Positions 27,525 to 36,457 of a stretch of DNA of 64,000 nt are shown one piece after another. The DNA lies in assembly GCA_028382965.1 (NCBI GenBank), contig JAOEUK010000010.1:1-64000 (forward strand). The letters run 5' to 3'. The notes under the pieces were generated by a model. That model was not told the origin of the DNA, made no database searches, and worked only from the letters and a program-made list of their open reading frames with translations. The translations under genes were made by a program, and so were the position numbers. Numbering within the stretch: the first letter of the stretch is position 1; each line of letters starts with the position of its first letter. Source of the stretch: Candidatus Puniceispirillum sp. (lineage in GTDB: Bacteria; Pseudomonadota; Alphaproteobacteria; Puniceispirillales; Puniceispirillaceae).

Positions 27525-28391
27525 ATGGGTGATGATGAACAACAAATTAGCAGCGTTAAATGGGTTTGGTTTGGTATTCTTGCTGGGGTTGTGGTTTTGG
27601 TAGGTGCTTCAATCTATTTTGTATTGCCAAGTTTGATTTCAAAAACAACAAATGAAGTAAGGGTTATCAAAGCTTTAAAGGGACCAATTAAAGTAAAACC
27701 GGAGACTCCAGGTGGCAAAACTGTCGACCATCAAGATTTAATGGTTGTGGATATTTTAAAAGGGGGCGTGCAGACTGACGACCAGACTGAAACGCTTCGT
27801 GCAAACTCTTCAAACCCAGAGCCACCGCCTATCTCACTTGCTGAGAACACAGCGGCCAAAACAATACAAAATGCAGAGAGATCTGAGTCAATCATTAGCG
27901 ACCACGGTAAAAAAACTGTAATTCAGCCGCCTGAATTAAACCAAGATTCTTTAGCTAGTGCTAAAACGCAAAAAGTTGTAACTAAATCAATTGACTCTTT
28001 AGTCAAAAAAAATAAAGAATCAGAAGCTGTCCCAGAGGACTCTTCAAAAGATAAGCGTGGTCAAAAAAATGCTACAAAAACCACATCTTCAAAAATTAGA
28101 AAACATGTGGTTATCATTGAAGAAAAAATTCCACTTTACATGATCCAATTAGCAGCTTTTCGTAGCGCGGAGAGAGCGGCAGAAATAGCAAGGATACTGT
28201 CGCAAAAACATAAATCACGGCTGACTGATATCGATCTAAAAACAATGAAGGTTAATACGGGGACCAATGGTATTTTTCACCGCGTTGTGAGTGCCCCACT
28301 TCCAAGGAAAGACGCAGATAAAATGTGTAGCACCTTACGGCGTTCAGGACAGGATTGTTTCATTCGCAAACATTCAGCAATTAGCCCTTAA
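27525..28391 (+). CDS. Membrane-anchored SPOR-domain protein
   Basis: A 288-residue protein with one transmembrane helix (about 13-35), a long hydrophilic and low-complexity linker rich in Lys, Ser and Thr, and a C-terminal SPOR domain (about 205-285, MIQLAAFRSAERAAEIARIL). SPOR domains bind peptidoglycan strands without stem peptides at the septum. The layout, bitopic with a cytoplasmic N-terminus, resembles FtsN-type division proteins. Its place between argS and scpA is conserved in alphaproteobacteria; nagZ, which often follows, is not here. Confidence 0.85.
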   Translation: MGDDEQQISSVKWVWFGILAGVVVLVGASIYFVLPSLISKTTNEVRVIKALKGPIKVKPETPGGKTVDHQDLMVVDILKGGVQTDDQTETLRANSSNPEPPPISLAENTAAKTIQNAERSESIISDHGKKTVIQPPELNQDSLASAKTQKVVTKSIDSLVKKNKESEAVPEDSSKDKRGQKNATKTTSSKIRKHVVIIEEKIPLYMIQLAAFRSAERAAEIARILSQKHKSRLTDIDLKTMKVNTGTNGIFHRVVSAPLPRKDADKMCSTLRRSGQDCFIRKHSAISP

Positions 28392-28421
28392 TTCAAAAGA
28401 GACAATTAAATTAAGATAATC

Positions 28422-29210
28422 ATGAACGATTTACTAAATACAGATGAACATCAAGGAACTAACCTTAAAAATCCTAATCAACTGACTTTATTTGTTAATC
28501 TTGATGGCTTTGAAGGACCAATTGATCTGCTTTTATCCTTGGCACGTGAACAAAAAGTTGACCTAAAAAAAATAGCCATATTGCCATTAACAGAGCAATT
28601 TTTGGTTTTTGTTAACAATGCGCGCGAACTTGATTTAGAAATTGCAGCTGATTATTTGGTGATGTCCGCTTGGCTTGCTTATCTGAAATCACGCCTTCTG
28701 TTGCCGGATCCAGAACCTGAGAAAAATGAAGAAATAATTGATATGAGCGATGCACTTCGATACCAATTGCAGCGCCTTGAAGCAATGCAGAAAGCAGCCA
28801 AACGCTTATCATCACGGCCCAAACTTGGGCAGCAGAGATTTGTCCGCGGGGACCCGGAGCAGTTCACAAACACTAGTGAATCGACTTGGACCGCCACTTT
28901 ATATGACCTTTTGGCTTGCTATGGCGAAATTTGTTCCAAAAATGAAGTCGAAACACTAACAATTGCAGCAACACGTCTGTTTTCAGTAGAAGAAGCTGCG
29001 AAACGCCTTCGTAATCTAATTGGCAAAAGCCCTGGCTGGTCTGTTTTGCAACAGTTTCTTCCAGCTGGGCTAGAATCTCCAATGGACTTCCGGTCAGCTA
29101 CAGCATCACATTTTGTGGCCTCTCTAGAATTGGCCCGTGAAGGTGTGCTAAAACTGCGGCAGGACAATAACTTTGCGCCGCTTTACATGAAGGTAAAAAA
29201 TTCCCAATGA
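28422..29210 (+). CDS. scpA: Segregation and condensation protein A
   Basis: A kleisin of 262 residues that bridges SMC heads with ScpB. The N-terminal FEGPIDLLLSLAREQKVDL and AADYLVMSAWLAYLKSRLLLP are diagnostic. It shares four bases (ATGA) with scpB, so the subunits are made in coupled amounts. SMC itself is not in the window. Confidence 0.93.
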   Translation: MNDLLNTDEHQGTNLKNPNQLTLFVNLDGFEGPIDLLLSLAREQKVDLKKIAILPLTEQFLVFVNNARELDLEIAADYLVMSAWLAYLKSRLLLPDPEPEKNEEIIDMSDALRYQLQRLEAMQKAAKRLSSRPKLGQQRFVRGDPEQFTNTSESTWTATLYDLLACYGEICSKNEVETLTIAATRLFSVEEAAKRLRNLIGKSPGWSVLQQFLPAGLESPMDFRSATASHFVASLELAREGVLKLRQDNNFAPLYMKVKNSQ

Positions 29211-29884
29211 CTGTATTGTCACCTCTGCAAGATTGTGTCGCCACCATTGAGGCAATGATATTTGCTTCTAACCGCCCTGTTCGCGAACGCGAACTAGAAG
29301 TGCATTTACCCAATGGTGTTGACGTTTCAGAAGTTATTGCCATTATTGCCGCACGGTATAACGAAACCAGTGGCATTGAGCTAAGTCAAATTGCTGATTC
29401 GTGGGCGTTCCGCACAAAATCGAATATTGCCGAAAGATTAAGGCGGCATAAGAAAGTTGAGCGTCCATTATCCCGAGCGGCATTAGAAGTCTTGGCAATT
29501 ATTGCTTATCACCAGCCTATTACACGTTCTGAGATTGAAGAGATTAGAGGAATCAGTCTGTCAAGCGGTACAATGGATATTCTGCTTGAACTTGAGTGGA
29601 CGAAACCTCAAGGCAGACGACGTACACCGGGCAGGCCGTTAACTTGGGGAACAACTATTGCCTTTCTTGATCATTTTGGTCTGAATGATATAAATGATCT
29701 TCCCGGTATGGATGAATTGAAATCTGCTGGTCTGCTTCGTAAAGGCCAGATTATTGGTGCATTGATGGATTATTATCCACAAGGTGATAACCTTGATAAT
29801 GTTGATTCAGATCAAAGATCAGACTTTTTGGACGACGAGTTCCAAAACGTTGATTTTAATGGAGATGATGATGCTTCAGTTTAA
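29207..29884 (+). CDS. scpB: Segregation and condensation protein B
   Basis: A 225-residue winged-helix protein that dimerises and binds ScpA. RAALEVLAIIAYHQPITRSEIEEIRG is recognisable in pieces (VLAIIAYHQPITRSEIE), followed by GRRRTPGRPLTWGTT. The C-terminal tail is very acidic (SDQRSDFLDDEF, GDDDA). The 3' end overlaps the ABC ATPase start by 14 bases. Confidence 0.93.
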   Translation: MTVLSPLQDCVATIEAMIFASNRPVRERELEVHLPNGVDVSEVIAIIAARYNETSGIELSQIADSWAFRTKSNIAERLRRHKKVERPLSRAALEVLAIIAYHQPITRSEIEEIRGISLSSGTMDILLELEWTKPQGRRRTPGRPLTWGTTIAFLDHFGLNDINDLPGMDELKSAGLLRKGQIIGALMDYYPQGDNLDNVDSDQRSDFLDDEFQNVDFNGDDDASV

Positions 29885-30908
29885 TTCTGTTTATCACGCA
29901 TATAACGGCTCATCATCAGTTTGTAACGTTAGCTTTCAAGTTGAAGCGGGCGAAGTGGTGTCACTTCTTGGGCCATCGGGTTGTGGAAAAACAACTTTAC
30001 TGAGGCTGGCAGCAGGCCTTGAACAGCCCAAGGATGGCACCATAAAGCTTTATGATCAGGTTATTTCTTCAGTTGATTACCTTCAACCACCGGAACAGCG
30101 CGGAATCGGCTATATGTTTCAAGATTACGCTCTATTTCCACATTTAACTGTGATTCAAAATGTTGTGTTTGGCCTACCTCAGAAAGGCAGCATTGCAACA
30201 AAACGTGGCCTTGATGTGCTGGAAGAAGTTGATATCGACGCGCTGTCTGATATGTATCCGCATGAATTATCTGGTGGCCAGCAGCAACGTGTTGCCTTGG
30301 CGCGCGCTTTGGCCCCCAAACCAGCGGTCATTCTGTTGGATGAGCCTTATGCTGGACTTGATAGCCGCCTTCGTGAGCGGATCCGCGATCAGATGCTCCA
30401 TGTGTTAAAGGCATCTAATGCTGCTGCTCTAATGGTGACACATGATGCCGAAGAAGCGATGTTTATGTCAGACCGGATTGTTGTGATGCGTGATGGTCAT
30501 GTTGTACAGACTGGACGTCCCGTCAACCTCTATTGCCAGCCTAGTAGCGCGTTCGTTGCTGAGTTTTTTGGTGAGGTAAACCAGGTAGAGGGTATAGTAG
30601 TCAAAGACAAAGTTGTAACGTCAATTGGTGAATTTAGCGCGCCAAGGACATTAGCTGACGGTAGCCCTGCCATTGTGATTATTAGACATGAGGCATTGCT
30701 GATAGATGCCGGCAATGAAGGTGTTTTAGGAGAAGTTATGGAGTCTCGTCTACTCGGCCGAGCATCATTAATCCATCTATCAGTTCCAACAGGTCGGGAT
30801 GAAATTCACCTTCACGCCCGTATCCCTGGATTAAACTCTATTGAAGTTGGCAGTCAAGTTCGTGTAAGAGTTGATCCTGCCCAAGCATTCGTGTTTTCAG
30901 GGGAGTAA
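29871..30908 (+). CDS. ABC transporter ATP-binding protein of the ferric/spermidine/sulfate type, orphan
   Basis: 345 residues with an importer-type ATPase (Walker A GPSGCGKTT, Q-loop FQDYALFPHL, signature LSGGQQQRVALARAL, Walker B VILLDEPYAGLD, H-loop VTHD) and a C-terminal TOBE-like regulatory region (about 235-345). Closest in style to FbpC/PotA/CysA. The ATG at 29871 has GGAG six bases upstream and lies inside the end of scpB. No permease or binding protein is nearby, so it must work with components encoded elsewhere or share them. Confidence 0.85.
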   Translation: MLQFNSVYHAYNGSSSVCNVSFQVEAGEVVSLLGPSGCGKTTLLRLAAGLEQPKDGTIKLYDQVISSVDYLQPPEQRGIGYMFQDYALFPHLTVIQNVVFGLPQKGSIATKRGLDVLEEVDIDALSDMYPHELSGGQQQRVALARALAPKPAVILLDEPYAGLDSRLRERIRDQMLHVLKASNAAALMVTHDAEEAMFMSDRIVVMRDGHVVQTGRPVNLYCQPSSAFVAEFFGEVNQVEGIVVKDKVVTSIGEFSAPRTLADGSPAIVIIRHEALLIDAGNEGVLGEVMESRLLGRASLIHLSVPTGRDEIHLHARIPGLNSIEVGSQVRVRVDPAQAFVFSGE

Positions 30909-30985
30909 AGATTAAATTTTGCTGTTTCAGGTGAAATTAAGTAGTATTTTCAAGAAACGTCAAAATCTGCACTCGATATGCTAAC

Positions 30986-31028
30986 GAATTCTTGTAGAAT
31001 TCCAATGGCCTAGTTATAGTGGTCTAGG
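30986..31028 (+). promoter_or_regulatory. Likely promoter of the tat operon with flanking inverted repeats
   Basis: TTGTAG (30992-30997) and TATAGT (31015-31020) are 17 bases apart. The -35 box is embedded in GAATTCTTGTAGAATTC, and the -10 box is enclosed by CCTAG (31009-31013) and CTAGG (31024-31028). The inverted repeats could be operators or chance in AT-rich DNA. Confidence 0.45.
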
Positions 31029-31083
31029 AAAATGGTCATAAAAAGACATTGATCAAAACGAATTGAAAATAGGGACCTAAACT

Positions 31084-31362
31084 ATGTTTGGTGGTACATT
31101 CAGTATTTTACATTGGATCGTTGTTCTAGCTGTTGTTCTGTTGCTGTTTGGCGGCAGAGGTAAAGTTTCAGCGATCATGGGCGATTTTGGCAAAGGCCTG
31201 CGCAACTTTAAAACCGGTTTAAAAGGTTCAGATGAAGACTCAGGAACCGACGCTCTCCAAGATGAGCCAAAGGCAAGCCCAAAGGTGGCAGCCACTAAAA
31301 AAACGGCAGCAAAGAAAGCCACAGCCAAAAAAGCATTTGCAAAGAAAACTGCCAAGAAATAG
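31084..31362 (+). CDS. tatA: Sec-independent translocase subunit TatA with a Lys/Ala-rich tail
   Basis: A 92-residue pore-forming subunit of the twin-arginine system. It has one N-terminal transmembrane helix (HWIVVLAVVLLLFGG), a hinge, and an amphipathic helix with GDFGKGLRNFKTGLKG. The C-terminal 25 residues (KKTAAKKATAKKAFAKKTAKK in pieces) are a histone H1-like lysine/alanine repeat rather than the usual acidic or mixed tail. First of tatA-tatB-tatC. Confidence 0.92.
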   Translation: MFGGTFSILHWIVVLAVVLLLFGGRGKVSAIMGDFGKGLRNFKTGLKGSDEDSGTDALQDEPKASPKVAATKKTAAKKATAKKAFAKKTAKK

Positions 31363-31378
31363 GCATTAGGAGCAAGTC

Positions 31379-31822
31379 ATGCTTGATATTGGCGGCTGGG
31401 AGTTTTTAATTGTTGCCTTTGTGCTGATTATGGTAGTTGGCCCCAGGGAACTTCCCAAAATGCTACGCGGATTTACCCGAATTATTCGTCAGGTTAGGTC
31501 AATGGCGGCAGACTTTTCACAGGGTATGCAGAACATGGCTGATGAAGCCGATCTTGGTGATGTTAAAAGTACGTTAGAGGATGCAAGAAAAGGGAATCTA
31601 TCTGGCGTCGCGGAAGCCATTGATCCAACGGGTAATTTAAAAGAATCCTTTGAAGATATAAAGACATCTGCGAGCAAAACAGGCTTAGCTGAAGATGTTA
31701 CCGTTATCAAAAATCTTGCTGGGGAGACTGGGGATGGAATTGTCCGGACAGTTAACCAGACCTCGCCTGCTACTGAGCTGGCACATAAGATTGCTAAGCC
31801 AAGCAAAAAAGCAGGGAGCTGA
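31379..31822 (+). CDS. tatB: Tat translocase subunit TatB
   Basis: 147 residues: N-terminal helix MLDIGGWEFLIVAFVLIMVV, then the TatB hallmark GPRELPKMLRGFTRIIRQVRSMAADF in pieces, and an extended polar C-terminus. TatB forms the substrate receptor with TatC. Starts 16 bases after tatA and ends six bases before tatC. Confidence 0.93.
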   Translation: MLDIGGWEFLIVAFVLIMVVGPRELPKMLRGFTRIIRQVRSMAADFSQGMQNMADEADLGDVKSTLEDARKGNLSGVAEAIDPTGNLKESFEDIKTSASKTGLAEDVTVIKNLAGETGDGIVRTVNQTSPATELAHKIAKPSKKAGS

Positions 31823-31828
31823 GCCAGT

Positions 31829-32650
31829 ATGGCAGGTCAGGATTCAGATGGTTTAAAGACTGACGATGGTCGCATGACATTGATTGGTCATTTGACTGAG
31901 TTGCGAAATCGACTGGGCATAGCTGTTGCAGCATTTCTAGTGCTTTTTTTATTAAGCGTTGCTCCCTTGCCTGGCACAACAAGCAATAGCATTTCCTATC
32001 AGGTCTTTGTTTTCTTGCAAGCACCCCTAGCCGAAATTTTACAAGAAAAAGGTGGGGGACGAATGATTTTTACAGCCCTACATGAGGGTTTTTTTACCCA
32101 AATTAAGGTTGGATTTTTTACAGCACTTTGCATAACATTTCCAATCATAAGCATGCAATTATGGAAATTTATTGCACCTGGTCTTTACAAAAACGAGAGG
32201 AAGGCCTTCCTCCCCTTTTTAATAGCCACTCCAGTTTTATTTCTTTTGGGTGCTGCAATGGTTTATTATATAGTAACTCCCCTGGCGTGGGAATTTTTTG
32301 TTTCCTTTGAGATGCTTGGCGATGGTAATGCACTTCCTATCGAATTAGAACCAAGAATTAGTGAATATTTATCATTAATGATGCGATTGATTTTTGCCTT
32401 TGGATTAGCGTTTGAACTACCCGTGATTTTGTTACTGCTCGCGCGTGCAGGCCTAGTTACCCACCAGGGTTTGGCAGAAAAGCGTAAAATTGCTATTGTA
32501 GTGAGCTTTGTAGCTGCGGCAGTTTTAACGCCACCTGACGTAATTTCTCAATTACTATTAGCCATCCCAATCATCGTTCTTTATGAAATATCAATAATTG
32601 GCGCCAGATGGATAAGCACACCTGAGGAAAACGAGTTAAAGAAAAACTGA
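31829..32650 (+). CDS. tatC: Tat translocase subunit TatC
   Basis: A six-helix membrane protein of 273 residues that recognises twin-arginine signals. LIGHLTELRNRLGIA at the N-terminus and FTALHEGFFTQIKVGFFTAL in pieces are typical; the TPPDVISQLLLAIPIIVLYE region ends the core. Completes the tatABC operon. Confidence 0.96.
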   Translation: MAGQDSDGLKTDDGRMTLIGHLTELRNRLGIAVAAFLVLFLLSVAPLPGTTSNSISYQVFVFLQAPLAEILQEKGGGRMIFTALHEGFFTQIKVGFFTALCITFPIISMQLWKFIAPGLYKNERKAFLPFLIATPVLFLLGAAMVYYIVTPLAWEFFVSFEMLGDGNALPIELEPRISEYLSLMMRLIFAFGLAFELPVILLLLARAGLVTHQGLAEKRKIAIVVSFVAAAVLTPPDVISQLLLAIPIIVLYEISIIGARWISTPEENELKKN

Positions 32651-32748
32651 ATTGTCAGACCCTTACAGTTAAAGTCATTTAATTGTAGGTGGTTATTAGT
32701 ATATGATAATAAATGTAAAAACTTTACAGACAAGCTGAGTTTAAAACT

Positions 32749-34032
32749 ATGCATGATATTCGTTTCATTCGCGAGAGACCTGATGAATTTGATGCTGCAC
32801 TGCAGCGGCGTCAAATTGCACCGATGTCTCGCAGCATCCTAAAAATTGATAGTGATCGACGTGCCTTACAGGCCCAAATTCAGGATATGCAATCGCGGCG
32901 TAATATCGTGTCGAAGGAAATTGGGGCGTTAAAAGCTTTAGGCAGCGATTCAGATACACTGATTACCGAGGTCAACAACATCAAGTCCAAAATTCCTGAC
33001 CTGGAATCCAAAGAGTTATCCCTTGCTAAAGCTTTGGATTCACAGCTTCTTGAATTACCGAATATATTGAATCAATCTGTGCCAGCTGGCGATAATGAGG
33101 CGCAAAATCAGTTGATCCGAGCTGTTGGCAATATTCCTAAATTTACTTTTACACCGAAAGATCATGTTGTTTTGGGTGAAAACCTTGGACAGATGAATTT
33201 TGCCCTTGGAGCAAAACTTGCTGGAGCTCGCTTTGTAGTGCTCTCTGGTCAGTTGGCCCAGTTAGAGCGAGCTCTCGCGGCTTTTATGCTAGACACCCAT
33301 ACCAAAAAATTTGGCTATACTGAGACCCTACCTCCAGCGCTTGTAAATCGTAAGGCCATGACCGGTACCGGGCAATTGCCAAAATTTGAGGAAGACCTCT
33401 ATAAAACTGGCGATAAATGGCTCATTCCAACCGCCGAAGTACCATTAACAAATATAGTTGCAGATGAGATTACTGATAATACTGCATTACCAATCAGGAT
33501 GACTGCTTACACCCAATGTTTTCGGTCTGAGGCCGGTTCTGCAGGTCGTGACACTCGTGGCATGATCCGTCAGCATCAGTTCTCAAAAGTAGAAATGGTT
33601 TCAATTGTTCATCCTGATGAATCTTCAGCGGAACTAGAACGGATGACTTCCTGCGCCGAAACAATTCTACAATTACTTGAATTACCCTATCGGGTGATGA
33701 AGTTATGCAGTGGCGACACTGGATTTTCAGCTGAGCAAACTTATGATCTTGAAGTTTGGCTTCCAGGTCAGGACGAAGGACGAGGTATGTATCGTGAAAT
33801 ATCTTCATGTTCGAATTGTGGACCATTTCAAGCGCGCCGCATGAAGGCCCGTTTCCGTGATACAAAAACTGGTGACATACGTTTTGTTCATACTTTGAAC
33901 GGTTCAGGGCTTGCTGTTGGTCGAACCTTAATAGCAATTCTTGAAAATGGTCAACAAAAAGATGGTAATATTCTTCTCCCGAAGTCTTTACATTGTTACA
34001 TGGACACTGACTGTCTGTTGGCAGCCGTATAA
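32749..34032 (+). CDS. serS: Seryl-tRNA synthetase
   Basis: Class II synthetase of 427 residues. It has an N-terminal coiled-coil arm (about 30-110) that contacts the tRNA-Ser variable arm, motif 2 FRSEAGSAGRDTRGMIRQHQ and motif 3 NGSGLAVGRTLIAILEN. Its stop codon shares one base with the surE start (TAATG). Confidence 0.97.
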   Translation: MHDIRFIRERPDEFDAALQRRQIAPMSRSILKIDSDRRALQAQIQDMQSRRNIVSKEIGALKALGSDSDTLITEVNNIKSKIPDLESKELSLAKALDSQLLELPNILNQSVPAGDNEAQNQLIRAVGNIPKFTFTPKDHVVLGENLGQMNFALGAKLAGARFVVLSGQLAQLERALAAFMLDTHTKKFGYTETLPPALVNRKAMTGTGQLPKFEEDLYKTGDKWLIPTAEVPLTNIVADEITDNTALPIRMTAYTQCFRSEAGSAGRDTRGMIRQHQFSKVEMVSIVHPDESSAELERMTSCAETILQLLELPYRVMKLCSGDTGFSAEQTYDLEVWLPGQDEGRGMYREISSCSNCGPFQARRMKARFRDTKTGDIRFVHTLNGSGLAVGRTLIAILENGQQKDGNILLPKSLHCYMDTDCLLAAV

Positions 34033-34811
34033 TGTCAGGCATTGAGGACAAACCTATTGGTCGCATCTTAATCAGTAATGACGATGGTGTTGATGCAATC
34101 GGAATTGCAGTTTTGCAGGAAATTGCTTGGACTTTAAGTGATGATGTTTGGGTAATAGCCCCCAGCAATAATCGCTCCGGTGCGTCACGTTCCATCACCC
34201 TTTGCCAAGATGTTGTGATAGAGAAGATTTCTCACAAAATCTATAGCTGCTCAGGAACACCAAGTGATTGCATTATTTTTGGTATGACACAGATCCTCGA
34301 TCATCGGCCTGATCTAGTGCTTACAGGGATCAACAATGGTATGAATGTTGCTGATGATATTTTATACTCAGGAACGGTTGCGGGTGCTATGGAAGCATCT
34401 TTGCTTGGTGTATCAGCCATCGCACTTTCACAACAACATGGCCGTGATTCACCTATTGATTTCTCGGCAAGCCGTCTTTTTGGGAAGGAGGTAATCCATC
34501 ATATTTTGGATATGGGCATTCCAAATAGAACAGTAATGAATGTCAATTTTCCAAAAACAAATCCAAATAAGATAAAAGGCATGATGGCAGCTCACCTGGA
34601 CCGACATAAGCTAGGTGATGTGATTGTTGATGGCAATGCACCAAACCATTATCGACTTGGTCCATTACATAGTAATCCCAAAACTAGTGAGGGCAGCGAT
34701 CGTGCAGTTCTTGATGATGGCTGGATTTCCTTAACCCCCTTAATGATGGACGTCACATCACATTTGATGCTTGATCAAATGCCAGTTTTAAATTTTTCAA
34801 AAGTTGAATGA
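34032..34811 (+). CDS. surE: 5'/3'-nucleotidase SurE
   Basis: A metal-dependent nucleotidase of 259 residues that dephosphorylates nucleoside monophosphates. ILISNDDGVDA carries the paired metal-binding aspartates, followed by APSNNRSGASRSIT and TGINNGMNVADDILYSGTVAGAMEA in pieces. Coupled to serS upstream and pcm downstream, the conserved survival-gene order. Confidence 0.95.
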   Translation: MSGIEDKPIGRILISNDDGVDAIGIAVLQEIAWTLSDDVWVIAPSNNRSGASRSITLCQDVVIEKISHKIYSCSGTPSDCIIFGMTQILDHRPDLVLTGINNGMNVADDILYSGTVAGAMEASLLGVSAIALSQQHGRDSPIDFSASRLFGKEVIHHILDMGIPNRTVMNVNFPKTNPNKIKGMMAAHLDRHKLGDVIVDGNAPNHYRLGPLHSNPKTSEGSDRAVLDDGWISLTPLMMDVTSHLMLDQMPVLNFSKVE

Positions 34812-34818
34812 TTATAAC

Positions 34819-35451
34819 ATGACTCAGGATTTCCAACCTAAAAAGGCGCAGTTGATTATGACATTGCGTGGTATGGGGATCTTGGACTCGGCTGCCCTTG
34901 CAGCTTTAGAGCAGGTGCCACGCGAATTATTTATACCACAAGCTTTGCGCGCACATTCCTATGAAAATGCGTCGTTGCCTATTGCCTGTGACCAGACTAT
35001 CAGCCAGCCCTATATCGTTGCGCGTATGACTGAGGCCTTGCAGCTCCAAGGTCGTGAATTGGTACTTGAAATTGGTTGTGGAAGTGGTTATCAAGCTGCA
35101 GTTCTTGCTCATTTGTGTCGGCGCGTCTATTCCATAGAAAGGTTAAAACCACTACTTGTTGATGCAGAAAACCGGCTTAGAGATCTACGTATTTCGAATA
35201 TTAGTTTTCGTCTCGGTGATGGATCAAAGGGCTGGCCAGAAGTAGCCCCTTTCGACCGTATTATTTTAACCTGTGGATGTGATAAGATACCTGACATTTT
35301 GCTGCAGCAGTTAAAAATTGGCGGCATCATGGTAGCGCCAGAAGGAAATGGTAAAGCACAACAACTGGTTGTTGTGACCCGACACGAAACGACGGTTGTG
35401 CGTAGAGCTCTAATGCCCGTTACCTTTGTACCACTGATTGAAGGTGAATAA
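34819..35451 (+). CDS. pcm: Protein-L-isoaspartate O-methyltransferase
   Basis: The canonical repair methyltransferase (about 210 residues) that methylates isoaspartyl residues so that they can return to aspartate. SAM motif LEIGCGSGYQAAVLA, and SLPIACDQTISQPYIVARM is the substrate-side signature. The ATG at 34819 is chosen; a TTG start five codons earlier, inside the surE end, is possible. A divergent paralog is at 15895. Confidence 0.93.
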   Translation: MTQDFQPKKAQLIMTLRGMGILDSAALAALEQVPRELFIPQALRAHSYENASLPIACDQTISQPYIVARMTEALQLQGRELVLEIGCGSGYQAAVLAHLCRRVYSIERLKPLLVDAENRLRDLRISNISFRLGDGSKGWPEVAPFDRIILTCGCDKIPDILLQQLKIGGIMVAPEGNGKAQQLVVVTRHETTVVRRALMPVTFVPLIEGE

Positions 35452-36426
35452 ATGCCGCAAGCTATAAAGACTCACTCACCACTTTTTTACAAGGTAGCTG
35501 TACTTATTAGCGCAGCTTTAATTTTAACAGCATGTAAAGTACCAAATCTAACGCTAAATCGTACAACACCAGCAAGTTTAATCGTTGCTCCTTTACGCCA
35601 AGCAGTTGAACCTGTGCCCTCAACTGGCATCGTTGAAGTTCGAAAAAATGACAACGTTTTTGCCGTCGCAGCGCGTTATCAAGTAACACCACAATCAATT
35701 ATTAAAACAAATGCGCTGGAACCGCCTTTCACGCTTCGGAAAGGGCAGACTTTAGAAATTATTCCGCAACGCATGCACACTGTGCATCCAGGTGACTCAG
35801 TTTATGTTATTTCACAGCGTTATGCTGTTAGCCAATTTCAGCTAGCCCAACTAAACAATCTATCACCACCCTTTGAACTTGAGCTAGGGAAACTTCTTTA
35901 TTTACCTAATACTCTAGACTTTTCTGTTCTTGATGGTGGACTTCCCAATGAAGTTAAAAGCACGAATGTGGTGCAGCCGGTGTCTACTTCATTAAAAACA
36001 AACGATACACTTGCATCTTATAAACGCTTTGTTGCGCCAGCTCTTAACGCTTCCAATGGATTTACATGGCCCGTAAAAGGAGAAATTATTACAGATTTTG
36101 GTCCATCTCAACGAGGAGTGCATAATGATGGTGTGAAAATTGCAGCAGAAGAGGGGCTTGTTGTTACCGCCGCTGCCAACGGGCGGGTAGCCTTTGTCGG
36201 AACAAACATTAAAAGCTTTGGTAAGCTTGTGCTGCTAAAACATGATGGTGGTATTATAACTGCTTATGCTCATCTTGGAGAAATTACCGTTAAAGAAGGT
36301 CAAATCGTTAATGCCGGTCAGGCCATAGGAACAATTGGTAAATCAGGACGGGTTGAAACCCCCCAACTACATTTTGAGATACGAAAATCACGACAGCCTG
36401 TGGACCCAAGGCGACATATTTCCTAA
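35452..36426 (+). CDS. nlpD: NlpD/DipM-like lipoprotein: two LysM repeats and a degenerate LytM domain
   Basis: A 324-residue protein with a signal peptide and lipobox LTAC (Cys28), two LysM peptidoglycan-binding repeats (about 60-105 and 108-152) and a C-terminal M23/LytM domain (about 205-324). The zinc ligands are not canonical: HNDGVKIAAEEG has Lys where Asp is expected, and PQLHFEIR lacks the first His of HxH. Such proteins are not active endopeptidases but activate cell-wall amidases at division. Its place after surE-pcm is conserved, and the start codon abuts the pcm stop. Confidence 0.9.
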   Translation: MPQAIKTHSPLFYKVAVLISAALILTACKVPNLTLNRTTPASLIVAPLRQAVEPVPSTGIVEVRKNDNVFAVAARYQVTPQSIIKTNALEPPFTLRKGQTLEIIPQRMHTVHPGDSVYVISQRYAVSQFQLAQLNNLSPPFELELGKLLYLPNTLDFSVLDGGLPNEVKSTNVVQPVSTSLKTNDTLASYKRFVAPALNASNGFTWPVKGEIITDFGPSQRGVHNDGVKIAAEEGLVVTAAANGRVAFVGTNIKSFGKLVLLKHDGGIITAYAHLGEITVKEGQIVNAGQAIGTIGKSGRVETPQLHFEIRKSRQPVDPRRHIS

Positions 36427-36457
36427 CAAAATTAACTCAACATCCTCAAAAAATGTT

